A stretch of DNA of 64,000 nucleotides from JAVKDP01 sp040222185 (GCA_040222185.1 JAVKDP010000003.1:1-64000); one strand, 5' to 3'. Positions 53,285 to 62,322 are shown, numbered from the stretch's first letter. Made by a program: numbers and translations. The notes: generated by a model not told the origin, from the letters alone.

Positions 53285-53716
53285 ATGAATGTCAATAATC
53301 TTACGTTTACATCAAAAGAAAACCCGGGTTCTGATGAAATCGACGAGTTGAGAATGAGCCTTAGAGCATTCAATAACAAATTTGCAGGAGAGTATGAGAG
53401 GACATCTCTAATACACCAGGTTAGAGATTCTGAGGGCACACTTTTGGGCGGAGCATATGGATATATTTCCTGGGGGTGGTTATATATTGATTTGCTTTGG
53501 GTTGATGACAGCCTAAGGGGAACAGGAATGGGAACCCGGCTCATAAAAGAAATAGAGAAGCTTGCTAACGAAAAGGATGTGTATTGCTACTACCTGGGAA
53601 CTACCAGTTTTCAGGCGCTCGATTTCTATAAGAAAATGGGATACCAGGTTTGCGGAGAAATTGAAGGCTTACCTCCCGGTTATACGAATTACTTTCTAAA
53701 AAAAACGGACCATTAA
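53285..53716 (+). CDS. GNAT family N-acetyltransferase
   Basis: The 143-aa protein has the GNAT core with acetyl-CoA motif A RGTGMGTRLIKEIEKLA, preceded by the strand YIDLLWVDDSL. The C-terminal FYKKMGYQVCGEIEGLPPGY segment is common in small-molecule acetyltransferases. The substrate cannot be told. It precedes the PaiB-like gene by 4 bp; the pair PaiA (acetyltransferase)/PaiB is a known neighbourhood in Bacillus, though this GNAT need not be PaiA. Confidence 0.88.
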   Translation: MNVNNLTFTSKENPGSDEIDELRMSLRAFNNKFAGEYERTSLIHQVRDSEGTLLGGAYGYISWGWLYIDLLWVDDSLRGTGMGTRLIKEIEKLANEKDVYCYYLGTTSFQALDFYKKMGYQVCGEIEGLPPGYTNYFLKKTDH

Positions 53717-53720
53717 CATT

Positions 53721-54335
53721 ATGTACACCCCTTCTTCATTTAAGGAAACTAATCCTGAGACTCTCTTCGATTTAATAGAAAAGTACAACTTCGGAGTTCT
53801 ATTCAGCCAACATATGGATAACCCAGAAGCAACACACCTTCCTTTTATGGTAGATCGTAAAGCCGGAACTCATGGAAAATTAATTGCTCATTTTGCTAAA
53901 GCTAATAAGCACTGGAAAAAACTGGATACCCAGAAAGAGGTTCTTTGCATCTTCCAAGGACCACATACTTATATTTCTCCCTCATGGTATGAAAAGAGAG
54001 ACACTGTTCCGACCTGGAATTATGCAACAGTTCATGTGTACGGAAAACCAAAAGTAATACATGAGCTTGATGAGCTGAGAAAGATGGTAACCGGGTTAAC
54101 GCATTATCATGAAGCTCAGGTAAAAACGGATTGGAGCCTTGAGGAAGGTAAAACCAGTTTTGAGAAAAACCTTTTGGGTATTACAGGACTTGAAATAGAG
54201 ATCACAAAATTAGAAGGTAAATTCAAGTTCAATCAAAATCGATCGAAAGAAGACCAGGTGGGGGTTATAAAGAACCTGGATGATTCAACATCACCGGGTG
54301 TTAAAGAGATCATGAAGAAAAACCTGGAGCAATAA
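53721..54335 (+). CDS. PaiB-like FMN-binding protein
   Basis: The 204-aa protein matches the PaiB family: MYTPSSFKE at the start, THLPFMVDR, FQGPHTYISPSWYEKRDTVP, and TWNYATVHVYGKP. PaiB is annotated as a transcriptional repressor of sporulation and protease genes in Bacillus and has a split-barrel FMN-binding fold. In this lineage it may rather be an FMN- or heme-binding enzyme. It is in an operon with the GNAT gene. Confidence 0.9.
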   Translation: MYTPSSFKETNPETLFDLIEKYNFGVLFSQHMDNPEATHLPFMVDRKAGTHGKLIAHFAKANKHWKKLDTQKEVLCIFQGPHTYISPSWYEKRDTVPTWNYATVHVYGKPKVIHELDELRKMVTGLTHYHEAQVKTDWSLEEGKTSFEKNLLGITGLEIEITKLEGKFKFNQNRSKEDQVGVIKNLDDSTSPGVKEIMKKNLEQ

Positions 54336-54341
54336 GGCTTT

Positions 54342-56174
54342 TTATTTCAGATGAGATGCCATCTTTTGCTGTAAATCGGCCGGGTTAAATGGTTTCGTCA
54401 CAAAGTCGTTCATACCTGAAGCATACACTTTCTCTCTTACTTCTTTTAGTGCTGCCGCTGTAAGAGCAATAATTGGCGTACTGCGTTTATTAGCATCTTC
54501 CAGTTTTCGGATCTTGGCCGAAGCTTCATACCCATCCATTTCCGGCATTTGAAGATCCATAAGAATGATATCGAAATCAGATTTCTTCACTTCTTCTAAA
54601 GCCTTAACCCCGTTATCTACGATAGTCATTTTGATTTCCCATCGTTCAAGAAAACGGTGCATTACCTTTTGGTTTACAATATTATCTTCAGCTAAAAGCA
54701 CTTTTATACCTTTGAGAGCGTCTTCTGTCTCTTCGTGATCAATCAGCTTTTCCTCTTTTATTGCTTTGCCTTCACCCTTATCAAAAGTGATTTGTACAGC
54801 GAAAGTACTGCCTTTTCCTTCTTCACTATCTACTCTTATTGAGCCACCTTGCAGTTCGGCTAGCTGTTTGCTTATAGTAAGCCCCAGGCCGGTTCCGCCA
54901 TATAATCTTTTTGTACTGCCACTTGCCTGTGTAAAACTTTCAAAAATAGTTCCGAGCCTTTCTTCTGGTATGCCGATTCCTGTATCAATAACTGAGAATT
55001 CCAGTTTTTGGCGGCCATCAAACTCATCCAGGATGTTTATTTCGAGAGAGACACTTCCTTCTTCAGTAAATTTAAGTGCATTACTTAACAGGTTATTAAG
55101 TATCTGCGTTAAACGGGCAGGATCACCGATAAGGACATTATGAATTTTAGGATCAATCTTTTTATCGAGCTTTATCTCATTGTTACTAGCCATCACTTTA
55201 AAACTTTCCATGATGGTCGACACAAGTCGGTTCAACTCAAACTCTGTACTTTCAAACTCAACACGCCCGGCTTCAATTTTAGAAAAGTCAAGTACGTCAT
55301 CAATAAGCGAAAGCAGTGTTTTGCCTGAGAAATCCAGGATATTCAAAGGCTCCTGTTGATCTTTTCTGGGCTTTTCTTGCTGAAGCAAATGTGTCATCCC
55401 CATGATTGCATTCATCGGAGTCCTGATTTCATGACTCATCGTTGCCAGAAAGTCTGATTTCGCCTTCGTGCTTTCTTCCAGGTCTTGCCGGGCTTCTTCA
55501 AGCTCCTGGATATTTTTTTTAAGACGTTCCTGGTTGTAGCTCAGTTCTTTGTTTAACTCAATTTCCTTATCCAGAAGCTCACTTGCCTTATTCTCTGCAC
55601 TTTCTTTGAACTCTGAAAAAGTATTGAAGATTAACCAGGTAGTTACAAATGATGATACAATAACGCTCATCCTGATAATGGAGAAATCATCTTCACTGAA
55701 ATCTATTTGTTCAAATATGATATAGTCTAATACGAAATATGATATCACCGAGAAAAATATAGAAATATTCCTGAGCCGGATATTCTTACCATCGAATAGT
55801 AAAATTGAAAGGCCCATGGTGGGTATTAGGAAAGCTTTAATCATCACTTCATCACCAAACACTGAACTGAGCACGATAATGGCAATATCTATGTATGCAA
55901 TCAGAAGTAATTTTGCGGTATTGATGTATCCTTGTTTTGCGAGAATTGGAATCAGTGCGAATGCGAGAGCTTCTGAAAGAAAGAACCAGGTTAGGGAAAC
56001 CGAATCATCAAAGTAAAAAGGGATTAGAAACAGAACACAAACAAGCAAAAGGAAAAAACAAACCCTATTTAGAATATATATCCCAGGCTTTCTTATTTCC
56101 TCCCAAGGGTTTACAAACAAGCTACCTTGCTTAACCCCCCGTTCTATACCCGTAAGTGAAAACTTATCTCCCAT
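54342..56174 (-). CDS. Membrane-bound hybrid histidine kinase with receiver domain
   Basis: I start at ATG 56174; a TTG two codons earlier opens the same frame. The 610-aa protein has about six membrane helices (30-185), a coiled coil, and HisKA with phospho-acceptor His248 in ATMSHEIRTPMNAIMGM. The HATPase domain has an intact N-box (ILNNLLSNALKFT), G1 (DTGIGI) and G2 (GTGLGLTISKQL). A receiver domain follows with Asp540 in ILMDLQMPEMDG and a C-terminal KPF. No DNA-binding output is present, so phosphate must go to another protein or the receiver must act as a brake. The signal is unknown. Confidence 0.92.
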   Translation of the reverse strand: MGDKFSLTGIERGVKQGSLFVNPWEEIRKPGIYILNRVCFFLLLVCVLFLIPFYFDDSVSLTWFFLSEALAFALIPILAKQGYINTAKLLLIAYIDIAIIVLSSVFGDEVMIKAFLIPTMGLSILLFDGKNIRLRNISIFFSVISYFVLDYIIFEQIDFSEDDFSIIRMSVIVSSFVTTWLIFNTFSEFKESAENKASELLDKEIELNKELSYNQERLKKNIQELEEARQDLEESTKAKSDFLATMSHEIRTPMNAIMGMTHLLQQEKPRKDQQEPLNILDFSGKTLLSLIDDVLDFSKIEAGRVEFESTEFELNRLVSTIMESFKVMASNNEIKLDKKIDPKIHNVLIGDPARLTQILNNLLSNALKFTEEGSVSLEINILDEFDGRQKLEFSVIDTGIGIPEERLGTIFESFTQASGSTKRLYGGTGLGLTISKQLAELQGGSIRVDSEEGKGSTFAVQITFDKGEGKAIKEEKLIDHEETEDALKGIKVLLAEDNIVNQKVMHRFLERWEIKMTIVDNGVKALEEVKKSDFDIILMDLQMPEMDGYEASAKIRKLEDANKRSTPIIALTAAALKEVREKVYASGMNDFVTKPFNPADLQQKMASHLK

Positions 56175-56201
56175 TCGCAAAATGTACTAAGAAAAAAGAA
56201 A

Positions 56202-56633
56202 TTATCCGCTATTTCTCAATTTAGTTTTAAAAGCCATAGCGTAAATCTTCATTTGTTTAACCATTGAAGCTAAACCATTAGCCCTGGTTGGCGATAAATG
56301 TTGAGCCATTCCAATATTTGATATGAATTCGGGATTCGTATTAATAATGGTATCCGGGTCTTGCCCCGAATAAACTCTGATCACCAATGCTACCAAACCT
56401 TTTGTTATGGCTGCATCGCTGTCGGCTTTATATACTACTTTATCGCCTTCTAATTGAGCAGTAAGCCATACCTGGCTTTGGCACCCTTTCACAAGATTTT
56501 CATCAATATGATCTTCTTCTGGAAGCTCTTCTAGTTTAGAACCCAATTTAATGATGTGTTTATACTTCTCAGTCCAGTCCTCGAAAAGCCCAAATTCCCT
56601 GACAATCCTGTTCTGTATATCTTGTATGGTCAT
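56202..56633 (-). CDS. sufE: Cysteine desulfurase partner SufE
   Basis: The 143-aa protein matches SufE/CsdE. It has the conserved sulfur-acceptor Cys51 in NLVKGCQSQVWL, KADSDAAITKGLVALVIRVY, and the C-terminal ARGLxSM-like segment (RANGLASMVKQM). It takes sulfane sulfur from SufS and passes it on for iron-sulfur cluster assembly. It stands alone here with no other suf gene in the window. Confidence 0.93.
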   Translation of the reverse strand: MTIQDIQNRIVREFGLFEDWTEKYKHIIKLGSKLEELPEEDHIDENLVKGCQSQVWLTAQLEGDKVVYKADSDAAITKGLVALVIRVYSGQDPDTIINTNPEFISNIGMAQHLSPTRANGLASMVKQMKIYAMAFKTKLRNSG

Positions 56634-56666
56634 AAATTTTTTTGAAGAATATAAACAGGCTGAAAC

Positions 56667-56695
56667 AAAAAAAGCTCAATCATGAGCTTTTTTTT
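56667..56695 (-). terminator. Terminator between the PAS gene and sufE
   Basis: AAAAAAAGCTCA / TGAGCTTTTTTT with a 4-base loop forms an A/T-flanked hairpin. It lies 20 bp past the stop of the minus-strand PAS gene and 34 bp upstream of sufE. Confidence 0.8.
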
Positions 56696-56714
56696 AGAGG
56701 CCACTATTAGTTCT

Positions 56715-57593
56715 TTACACTTCCTTTAACTCGAGCTTGGCAATAGACTTTACAGATTTAACCTTCGTAGAAGCATCATTCCATATTGGTTTGAACGATT
56801 GTAATACCACAAGATATTCATTTTCTGAATTTCTGTACCTGCACTTCACTGTGCTTTCATTGCCTTCAAAAGCTTGTTTCAGATGATTCTCAACTCCTTT
56901 AACATCATCCTTATGAAGAACTGATTGAATGCCAGAGTCAAAAATCTCTGATTTATCGAGGCCGGTTATTTCTTCAAATGCTTCGTTTACATATTTACAG
57001 GAGATTGAACCATCCTCATCTTTAACAAACTTGATGGTAAATTCTTCCCGTCGCTTTAATAACGCATCAAAATCTGTATTAAAGATTGCTTTTGCAGTTT
57101 CTCTTTTCTCAGTTACATCACGTTGATAAGAAACCCAGTGAGTAACTTCCCCATCACTATTCATTAATGGATGGATGTCCCACTGGTTAATAAACTCAGT
57201 CCCGTCTTTGCGATAATTTATAGTATGTCCGAAAAAGGCCTGGCCTTCAATCAACCTTCTTTTCAATCGCTCTAAAATTGCCCTGTCCGTTTTAGGCCCC
57301 TGGAGCATTCTTGGAGTATTTCCGATTGCTTCTTCTCTAGAGTATCCGGTCATTTCAGTGAAACCATCATTCACATAAATAATTTTTGGGCCTGGTTTTT
57401 CTAAACCCAGCTCTGTAATGAGAATGGAGTTATAATCGTTTTTTACAGCATTTTCTAATAACTGAAGCTGCTCTTTTATTGTTTCTTTGTCCGCAATAAA
57501 ACTACTAATAATGGTTTTCAGCTCTAAAAACGAAGCTTTATCACTGGAATACTCTTCCAGTTTCTTTAGCAATTCCGGATCAATGTTACTCAT
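56715..57593 (-). CDS. Tandem PAS protein without output domain (LOV-like first PAS lacking the cysteine)
   Basis: The 292-aa cytosolic protein has a helical N-terminus (about 5-45), a first PAS domain (about 50-160) and a second PAS domain (about 175-285), then ends. The first is LOV-like in sequence around IGNTPRMLQGPKTD and NYRKDGTEFINQW. In photoreceptor LOV domains the equivalent motif is GxNCRFLQ; here proline replaces the flavin-binding cysteine. With no kinase, cyclase or HTH it can act only through protein-protein contacts. It lies in tandem upstream of sufE and of the hybrid kinase gene, separated by a terminator. Confidence 0.85.
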   Translation of the reverse strand: MSNIDPELLKKLEEYSSDKASFLELKTIISSFIADKETIKEQLQLLENAVKNDYNSILITELGLEKPGPKIIYVNDGFTEMTGYSREEAIGNTPRMLQGPKTDRAILERLKRRLIEGQAFFGHTINYRKDGTEFINQWDIHPLMNSDGEVTHWVSYQRDVTEKRETAKAIFNTDFDALLKRREEFTIKFVKDEDGSISCKYVNEAFEEITGLDKSEIFDSGIQSVLHKDDVKGVENHLKQAFEGNESTVKCRYRNSENEYLVVLQSFKPIWNDASTKVKSVKSIAKLELKEV

Positions 57594-57716
57594 ATTAATC
57601 TAAGATTTATTTATGTGAATGGTCCACACGTAGCATTTAAACTCTTTGTTGGAAACCATCATTCCATTTTTTTAAATAAAAAATCGTATCATATACTATT
57701 TAAATAGTATTAATGT

Positions 57717-58457
57717 ATGCGTAGGTATTTCCTCTTTTCCTTTCTAGCGCTTTTTGTGGTTAATGGATGTTCTTTATTTAGGGCGACTACAAAAAGCTAC
57801 CAACCGGAAATGGTATTTATTGAAGGAGGTATTTTCGAGTTCGGCGATGTTTTTGAAGGAACAAATACCGATGCTCTACCAGTTCATACAGTGGAAATCC
57901 GTTCTTTTTATCTAGGGAAATATGAGATCACATATGAAGAGTATGATGCTTTCGCTCTATCTAAAAACCGGGAACTCCCATCATCAGGAAACTTTGGGCG
58001 CGGAAAACGAGCTGTTGTAGATATAACCTGGGATGATGCTATGGCGTTTTGTGAAAGTCTTGGGTATAGACTACCCACTGAAGCAGAATGGGAATATGCA
58101 GCCCGATCTGGTGGGAAAGAATATCTTTTCTCTGGTACTAGCGATCCTGACTCTTTGAAAAATTATGGAGTAACAAGAAGCTCAAATATAAATTTCTCTT
58201 TCGTTGTCGGATCAAAAAAGCCCAACAAGCTGGGTCTATATGATATGAGCGGGAATGTTTTTGAGTGGATTCATGAGTTTTATCAATTCTACAGTATGCC
58301 GGGTAATATGCATGATTACCAAAGCGATGGCATAAGAATAATCAGAGGTGGAAGCTTTGCTGAAGAAACCGTTGCAACAAGAACCTATTGGAGAGTCGGT
58401 ACTTTGAGAGATGTTAAAGCTACAGATATAGGGTTCAGATGTGCTTCAGATCCTTGA
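57717..58457 (+). CDS. Formylglycine-generating-enzyme-like (SUMF1) lipoprotein
   Basis: The 246-aa protein has a lipoprotein signal ending VVNGC. The rest is an FGE-sulfatase/SUMF1 domain: MVFIEGGIFEFGD, VEIRSFYLGKYEITYEEYD, RLPTEAEWEYAARSG, YDMSGNVFEWIHEFY and IIRGGSF...DIGFRC. Most bacterial members of this group are not true sulfatase activators; several serve in gliding/secretion complexes (GldK/GldJ type) or bind ligands. No sulfatase gene is nearby, so the role is open. It ends before a strong terminator. Confidence 0.9.
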   Translation: MRRYFLFSFLALFVVNGCSLFRATTKSYQPEMVFIEGGIFEFGDVFEGTNTDALPVHTVEIRSFYLGKYEITYEEYDAFALSKNRELPSSGNFGRGKRAVVDITWDDAMAFCESLGYRLPTEAEWEYAARSGGKEYLFSGTSDPDSLKNYGVTRSSNINFSFVVGSKKPNKLGLYDMSGNVFEWIHEFYQFYSMPGNMHDYQSDGIRIIRGGSFAEETVATRTYWRVGTLRDVKATDIGFRCASDP

Positions 58458-58492
58458 CTTTATTCTATAAACTACAAGGATGATATAAAATA

Positions 58493-58516
58493 AAAGGGGG
58501 GCCGAAACCCCCCTTT
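58493..58516. terminator. G/C-rich bidirectional terminator
   Basis: AAAGGGGGG / CCCCCCTTT with a 6-base loop lies between the converging SUMF1-like gene (plus) and the acyl-CoA dehydrogenase gene (minus). Confidence 0.85.
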
Positions 58517-58526
58517 CCTCACTCAC

Positions 58527-59690
58527 TCATCGAAGTAGCAGCTTTGCAATGGTGCTAAGCTGCATGTTCGTTGTACCCTCGTAGATTTTACCGATCTTTG
58601 CATCTCGATAATATTTTTCTACGGGATATTCTTTCACGTATCCATAACCACCAAATAAATCTACGGCCATTGAGGATACGCGTTCAGCAACTTCTGAAGA
58701 ATAAAACTTCGCCATTGCTGCTTCTTTCAAAAAATTCTGACCGGCCATTTTCATACGGGCCGCATTATATACTAACAAGCGAGCTGTTTCAATATCTGTT
58801 GCCATCCTGGAAAGCTGAAACTGAACTCCCTGGAAGTCAGAAATCGCTTTACCAAATTGCTTGCGCTCTTTAACATATTCCAGAGCAGCATCGAAAGCTC
58901 CCTGAGCAATACCAATCATTTGAGCTCCAATACCAATCCTTCCTTCATTCAAGGTTTCAATAGCTACTTTGTAGCCTTTACCATATTCACCCAGAATATT
59001 CTCTTTCGGTATTTTACAATCTTCGAGCAATACTTCACAGGTTGAACTGGCTCGTATTCCAAGCTTGTTTTCTTTCTTGGAGATTGATAAACCTTCAGTA
59101 CCTCTTTCTACAACAAATGCAGTAATTCCTTTATAACCCAATTCCTGGTTTACATTTGCAAAAACAAGGAATATATCCGCTTCATTGGCATTTGTAATCC
59201 ACAGCTTAGAGCCGTTAAGAATAAAATGATCATCCATTTCCTTGGCAGACGTCTTAAGTGCAAAAGCGTCGCTACCTGAGCCTGCTTCAGAAAGACAGTA
59301 AGCTCCAACTTTATCAGTGGCTAATTGAGGAAGGTATTTTTCCTGTAGGCTTTCGGATGCGAAATTATTAAAAGCATTTATAACCAGGGTGTTCTGGACA
59401 TCCATAAAAACTCCAGCTGAAGCGTCAATCCTGGAAATCTGCTCAATGGCAACGATAGACATCATGAATGTTCCACCACCACCAGAGTACTTTTCAGGAA
59501 TTTCAATTCCCATTAGACCCATTTCAAAAAATTCTTTAATCAAACCCGAATCCAGCTTCGCATTTTCGTCCATTTCATGAACTAAAGGTGCGATCGAGCT
59601 TTCAGCAAAATCAGCAGTTGCTTCTTTAAGCATCTGCTCATCTTCTGTAAGCTGTGTTAGCGGGGCTATTGATTGTACTATTTCTTCCAT
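58527..59690 (-). CDS. Acyl-CoA dehydrogenase
   Basis: The 387-aa length and sequence match FAD-dependent short/medium-chain acyl-CoA dehydrogenases: YCLSEAGSGSDAFALKTSA and KLWITNANEADI in the FAD/substrate region, and a C-terminal helical domain with RKQFGKAISDFQGVQFQLS and DLFGGYGYVKEYPVEKYYRD. The catalytic Glu is in KIYEGTTNMQL. It catalyses the first oxidation of beta-oxidation, passing electrons to ETF. Short-chain (butyryl-like) specificity is likely but not provable. It ends in a shared terminator with the SUMF1-like gene. Confidence 0.94.
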   Translation of the reverse strand: MEEIVQSIAPLTQLTEDEQMLKEATADFAESSIAPLVHEMDENAKLDSGLIKEFFEMGLMGIEIPEKYSGGGGTFMMSIVAIEQISRIDASAGVFMDVQNTLVINAFNNFASESLQEKYLPQLATDKVGAYCLSEAGSGSDAFALKTSAKEMDDHFILNGSKLWITNANEADIFLVFANVNQELGYKGITAFVVERGTEGLSISKKENKLGIRASSTCEVLLEDCKIPKENILGEYGKGYKVAIETLNEGRIGIGAQMIGIAQGAFDAALEYVKERKQFGKAISDFQGVQFQLSRMATDIETARLLVYNAARMKMAGQNFLKEAAMAKFYSSEVAERVSSMAVDLFGGYGYVKEYPVEKYYRDAKIGKIYEGTTNMQLSTIAKLLLR

Positions 59691-59745
59691 TCGATTTTTA
59701 GAGATTCAGGATTCAAATTACTTAAGCTGCATTGAATATAGTAAT

Positions 59746-59781
59746 TTTGGAAGCGCTTTTCCGACTACTATTTTAATTTTG
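59746..59781 (+). promoter_or_regulatory. Probable promoter of the amylase gene
   Basis: TTTG (59746-59749) and TAATTTTG (59774-59781), 24 bp apart, resemble the Bacteroidota -33/-7 consensus TTTG...TAnnTTTG. The first LacI-type operator lies between them, which supports the assignment. Confidence 0.55.
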
Positions 59782-59852
59782 TAACAAATTCTTGCTTCAC
59801 TTCTTATTTACGGGAAGCGCTTTTTATTTAAGAGAAAATGTAAGCGCTTACA
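59749..59852 (+). promoter_or_regulatory. Three LacI-type operator palindromes upstream of the amylase
   Basis: The palindromic core AAGCGCTT occurs at 59751-59758, 59815-59822 and 59842-59849. The last extends to a perfect 14-bp palindrome TGTAAGCGCTTACA (59839-59852). Centres are 64 and 27 bp apart. The central CG and flanking half-sites are those of LacI/GalR-family regulators, including CcpA- and MalR-like proteins. The first site falls inside the promoter spacer and the other two in the leader, so repression relieved by maltose- or glucan-type sugars is the natural reading. The regulator gene is not in this window. Confidence 0.8.
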
Positions 59853-59885
59853 ATTACCAACCAATAATTAAATCAAGAGGTAATA

Positions 59886-62273
59886 ATGAAACGATTAATT
59901 CTATTAATCATGATTGTGTCTGGGTTAACTACAATGACACAAGCTCAAGATGACGTAATGATGCAAGCTTTCTACTGGGATGTCCCTGTTGATGCGAGCG
60001 GATTTAACGGTACCTGGTGGGATTCACTTTCTGCCAAGGCTAACGCAATGTCCACATCTGGATTCACCGGTATGTGGCTACCATCACCCTCAAAGGGAAA
60101 CTTTGGTATATACGATATGGGATACGGAATATATGATCATTACGATCTTGGTAACTATAATCAAAAAGGTACTACCGAAACTCGCTTTGGAAGCCGTGCG
60201 GAATTAGAAGCTATGATAGATTCGATGCATAATAATGGAATAGAGGTATATGCAGATATGGTTTTAAATCATATTTATACGGATGGAGATTATTATAGCA
60301 CTAATAACGACCTCGAGTCCAATCCTGACGTCAAAGACTATGTTTTTGACCAGGCCTACCGTGGTGGGGTACAATATCAATCTTATCCTACGAATGAAAT
60401 AACCTGGGTAATCCCAAATGCAGCAGCAGGTACATACTACATTCAAATTGACGGGTATAACCTGGATTGGGGTGCAGCAAAAACCGAGCGCGGTTATGAT
60501 GTTATGATTGACTGGACCGGTGGGGGAGCTACTACTACTACCGCATGGGAAAGTGAACCTAATAATGGGAGCGGAAATTATAACACTGTTTCCAGTTCAG
60601 GAACAACCACGAGAGGCCACATGGATAACTCAACAGATATTGATGAGTTTGAAATAACACTGAGTTCTTCCTCTGATATCGTAATTAAAATTACTGCCAG
60701 AAAAGAGGGAACAGATAGTGGTGGTGCCTGGGAATGGCAATGGGCTGACCAAAATAACGGGTACTATCCTATAGCGGTCTGGTTCAGTGGTAGCAACCTT
60801 GCTAACACTACCCTGGAAGCCCAAACTGGTACAGGCATTTCTTATCCTACACATACTGGAACGGGTGAAGCAAATTACTCGTGGGATCATAATGATTTCC
60901 ACCCTGTTGATGGTAGTGACTGGCTTGGATATCCCGGAAATGATGAAGTTATCACAAATACCAAGTTCTTTGGTAATGATCTGAATACATTCAGCCCTAC
61001 TGTTATTGGAAGGCTGGAAGATTTTGGAGACTGGATGGCAAGTGAAATCGGTTTCGATGGTTTCCGTCTCGATTTTGTTCGCGGATTCCAGGAAACTTTT
61101 GTAGCAGACTGGGTAAATAACCTTCCTTTGCTAAATGGTTCACAACGATTTATCGTTGGCGAGTATTGGGGTAATGCTCAATCGATCCATTCATGGGTTA
61201 CCAACGTTGATGCCGGAACTTCTACGGTTACTACTGCCACAACTACCGGAGCAGATGTTGATGCTTTTGACTTTCCATTAAAGTTTGCTCTTAACGGAAT
61301 TGTCAATAACACAAGCGGCTCTGCTGATATTACGAGCACTCTTGATCATGCAAGCATGGTCCGCAATAATTCCGGGTATTCACTATCAGGAACTCAAATT
61401 GTTACTTTCGTTGATAATCATGATACTGGCAAAGAGCATGATAAGTGGGTTTTCAGTGACTGGGATATGGCTTATGCATACATCCTTACTCATGAAGGCA
61501 GGCCTTGTGTATTCTATTCTCACTATTATGGTGTTGAACAAGAAGATGCTCACAGTAGTAGCTATACTACTCAGGCCCCTACCAGCTTGCAGAACGATAT
61601 CGATAACCTAATCCACATCAGAAATAATTACCTGGGTGGTGGACTTGAAGTACTTAGTGCAGATGGAAATCCTTATCCCTCTGGTGATGCTGCAGATGTA
61701 TATGTTGCCCGAAGAAGTGGCAACGGCACAAAAACAGGTGCTATCATCGTGATTAATGACAACAGCTCTTCAACAAAAGGGCTATGGGTTGATCACACAA
61801 CTGGCACGTCGCTTTGGTCGAATTCTTATTTAGTAAATGTTGAAACCGGTGATAGCACTTATGTGTACTCTGACGGACGAGTATATGTGGAAGCTACTTC
61901 CAGAGACTTTGCAGTATATGTACCTGCAAGTGAGTTCTCTACTACTTTACCAAAGAGTAAAACTATTGGCACAAATACTTCTGAGACTATACCTGAGGAT
62001 TCTAAACCTGGTGGATTTGAGTTATTTGATAACTATCCAAATCCATTTAATCCTTCGACAAACATCTCTTTCTCTATTCCGGCTCAAGGAAAAGTAAACG
62101 TTTCTGTTTACAATTCTTTAGGCCAACGAGTAGCTGTATTAGCGAATAGTGAATTTGTTCAGGGTACTCATACGCTTACCTGGGATGCTGCGAATGCATC
62201 TAGCGGCATGTACATTTACTCTATTGAGTATAATGGAGCCCGTATTAATAAGAGAATGACTCTTATCAAATAG
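59886..62273 (+). CDS. Secreted GH13 alpha-amylase with PPC-like insert and type IX secretion tail
   Basis: The 795-aa protein starts at ATG 59886 behind AAGAGG. The signal peptide ends MTQAQ. The (beta/alpha)8 GH13 domain has the conserved regions: nucleophile Asp396 (DGFRLDF), acid/base Glu426 (IVGEYWG) and Asp513 (VDNHDTG). Between about 155 and 335, where domain B would be, sits a large insert with a pre-peptidase-C-like segment (ESEPNNGSGNYNTVSSSGTT, then DIDEFEITL). After domain C, the last ~80 residues (FDNYPNPFNPSTNISFSIP ... GMYIYSIEYNG) are a type A C-terminal sorting domain for type IX secretion. It hydrolyses alpha-1,4-glucans outside the cell. Regulation by a LacI-type protein is indicated by the operators upstream. 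Confidence 0.95.
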   Translation: MKRLILLIMIVSGLTTMTQAQDDVMMQAFYWDVPVDASGFNGTWWDSLSAKANAMSTSGFTGMWLPSPSKGNFGIYDMGYGIYDHYDLGNYNQKGTTETRFGSRAELEAMIDSMHNNGIEVYADMVLNHIYTDGDYYSTNNDLESNPDVKDYVFDQAYRGGVQYQSYPTNEITWVIPNAAAGTYYIQIDGYNLDWGAAKTERGYDVMIDWTGGGATTTTAWESEPNNGSGNYNTVSSSGTTTRGHMDNSTDIDEFEITLSSSSDIVIKITARKEGTDSGGAWEWQWADQNNGYYPIAVWFSGSNLANTTLEAQTGTGISYPTHTGTGEANYSWDHNDFHPVDGSDWLGYPGNDEVITNTKFFGNDLNTFSPTVIGRLEDFGDWMASEIGFDGFRLDFVRGFQETFVADWVNNLPLLNGSQRFIVGEYWGNAQSIHSWVTNVDAGTSTVTTATTTGADVDAFDFPLKFALNGIVNNTSGSADITSTLDHASMVRNNSGYSLSGTQIVTFVDNHDTGKEHDKWVFSDWDMAYAYILTHEGRPCVFYSHYYGVEQEDAHSSSYTTQAPTSLQNDIDNLIHIRNNYLGGGLEVLSADGNPYPSGDAADVYVARRSGNGTKTGAIIVINDNSSSTKGLWVDHTTGTSLWSNSYLVNVETGDSTYVYSDGRVYVEATSRDFAVYVPASEFSTTLPKSKTIGTNTSETIPEDSKPGGFELFDNYPNPFNPSTNISFSIPAQGKVNVSVYNSLGQRVAVLANSEFVQGTHTLTWDAANASSGMYIYSIEYNGARINKRMTLIK

Positions 62274-62283
62274 ATAACTTATT

Positions 62284-62316
62284 GAAAAGGCCTCCCAGGA
62301 GGTCTTTTCTTTTTTT
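62284..62316. terminator. Terminator after the amylase gene
   Basis: GAAAAGGCCTCC / GGAGGTCTTTTC (one G-T pair) is followed by a T-run on the plus strand. It lies between the converging amylase (plus) and meaB (minus) genes and may work both ways. Confidence 0.85.
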
Positions 62317-62322
62317 AAAAAA

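Noticed and set aside
53218..53544. Minus-strand reading frame opposite the GNAT gene
   Set aside because: It overlaps a clear acetyltransferase and encodes no recognisable domain.
57717..58457. SUMF1-like lipoprotein as the gliding protein GldK or GldJ
   Set aside because: It is only 246 aa, and no gldL, gldM or gldN gene is adjacent; only the domain family can be claimed.
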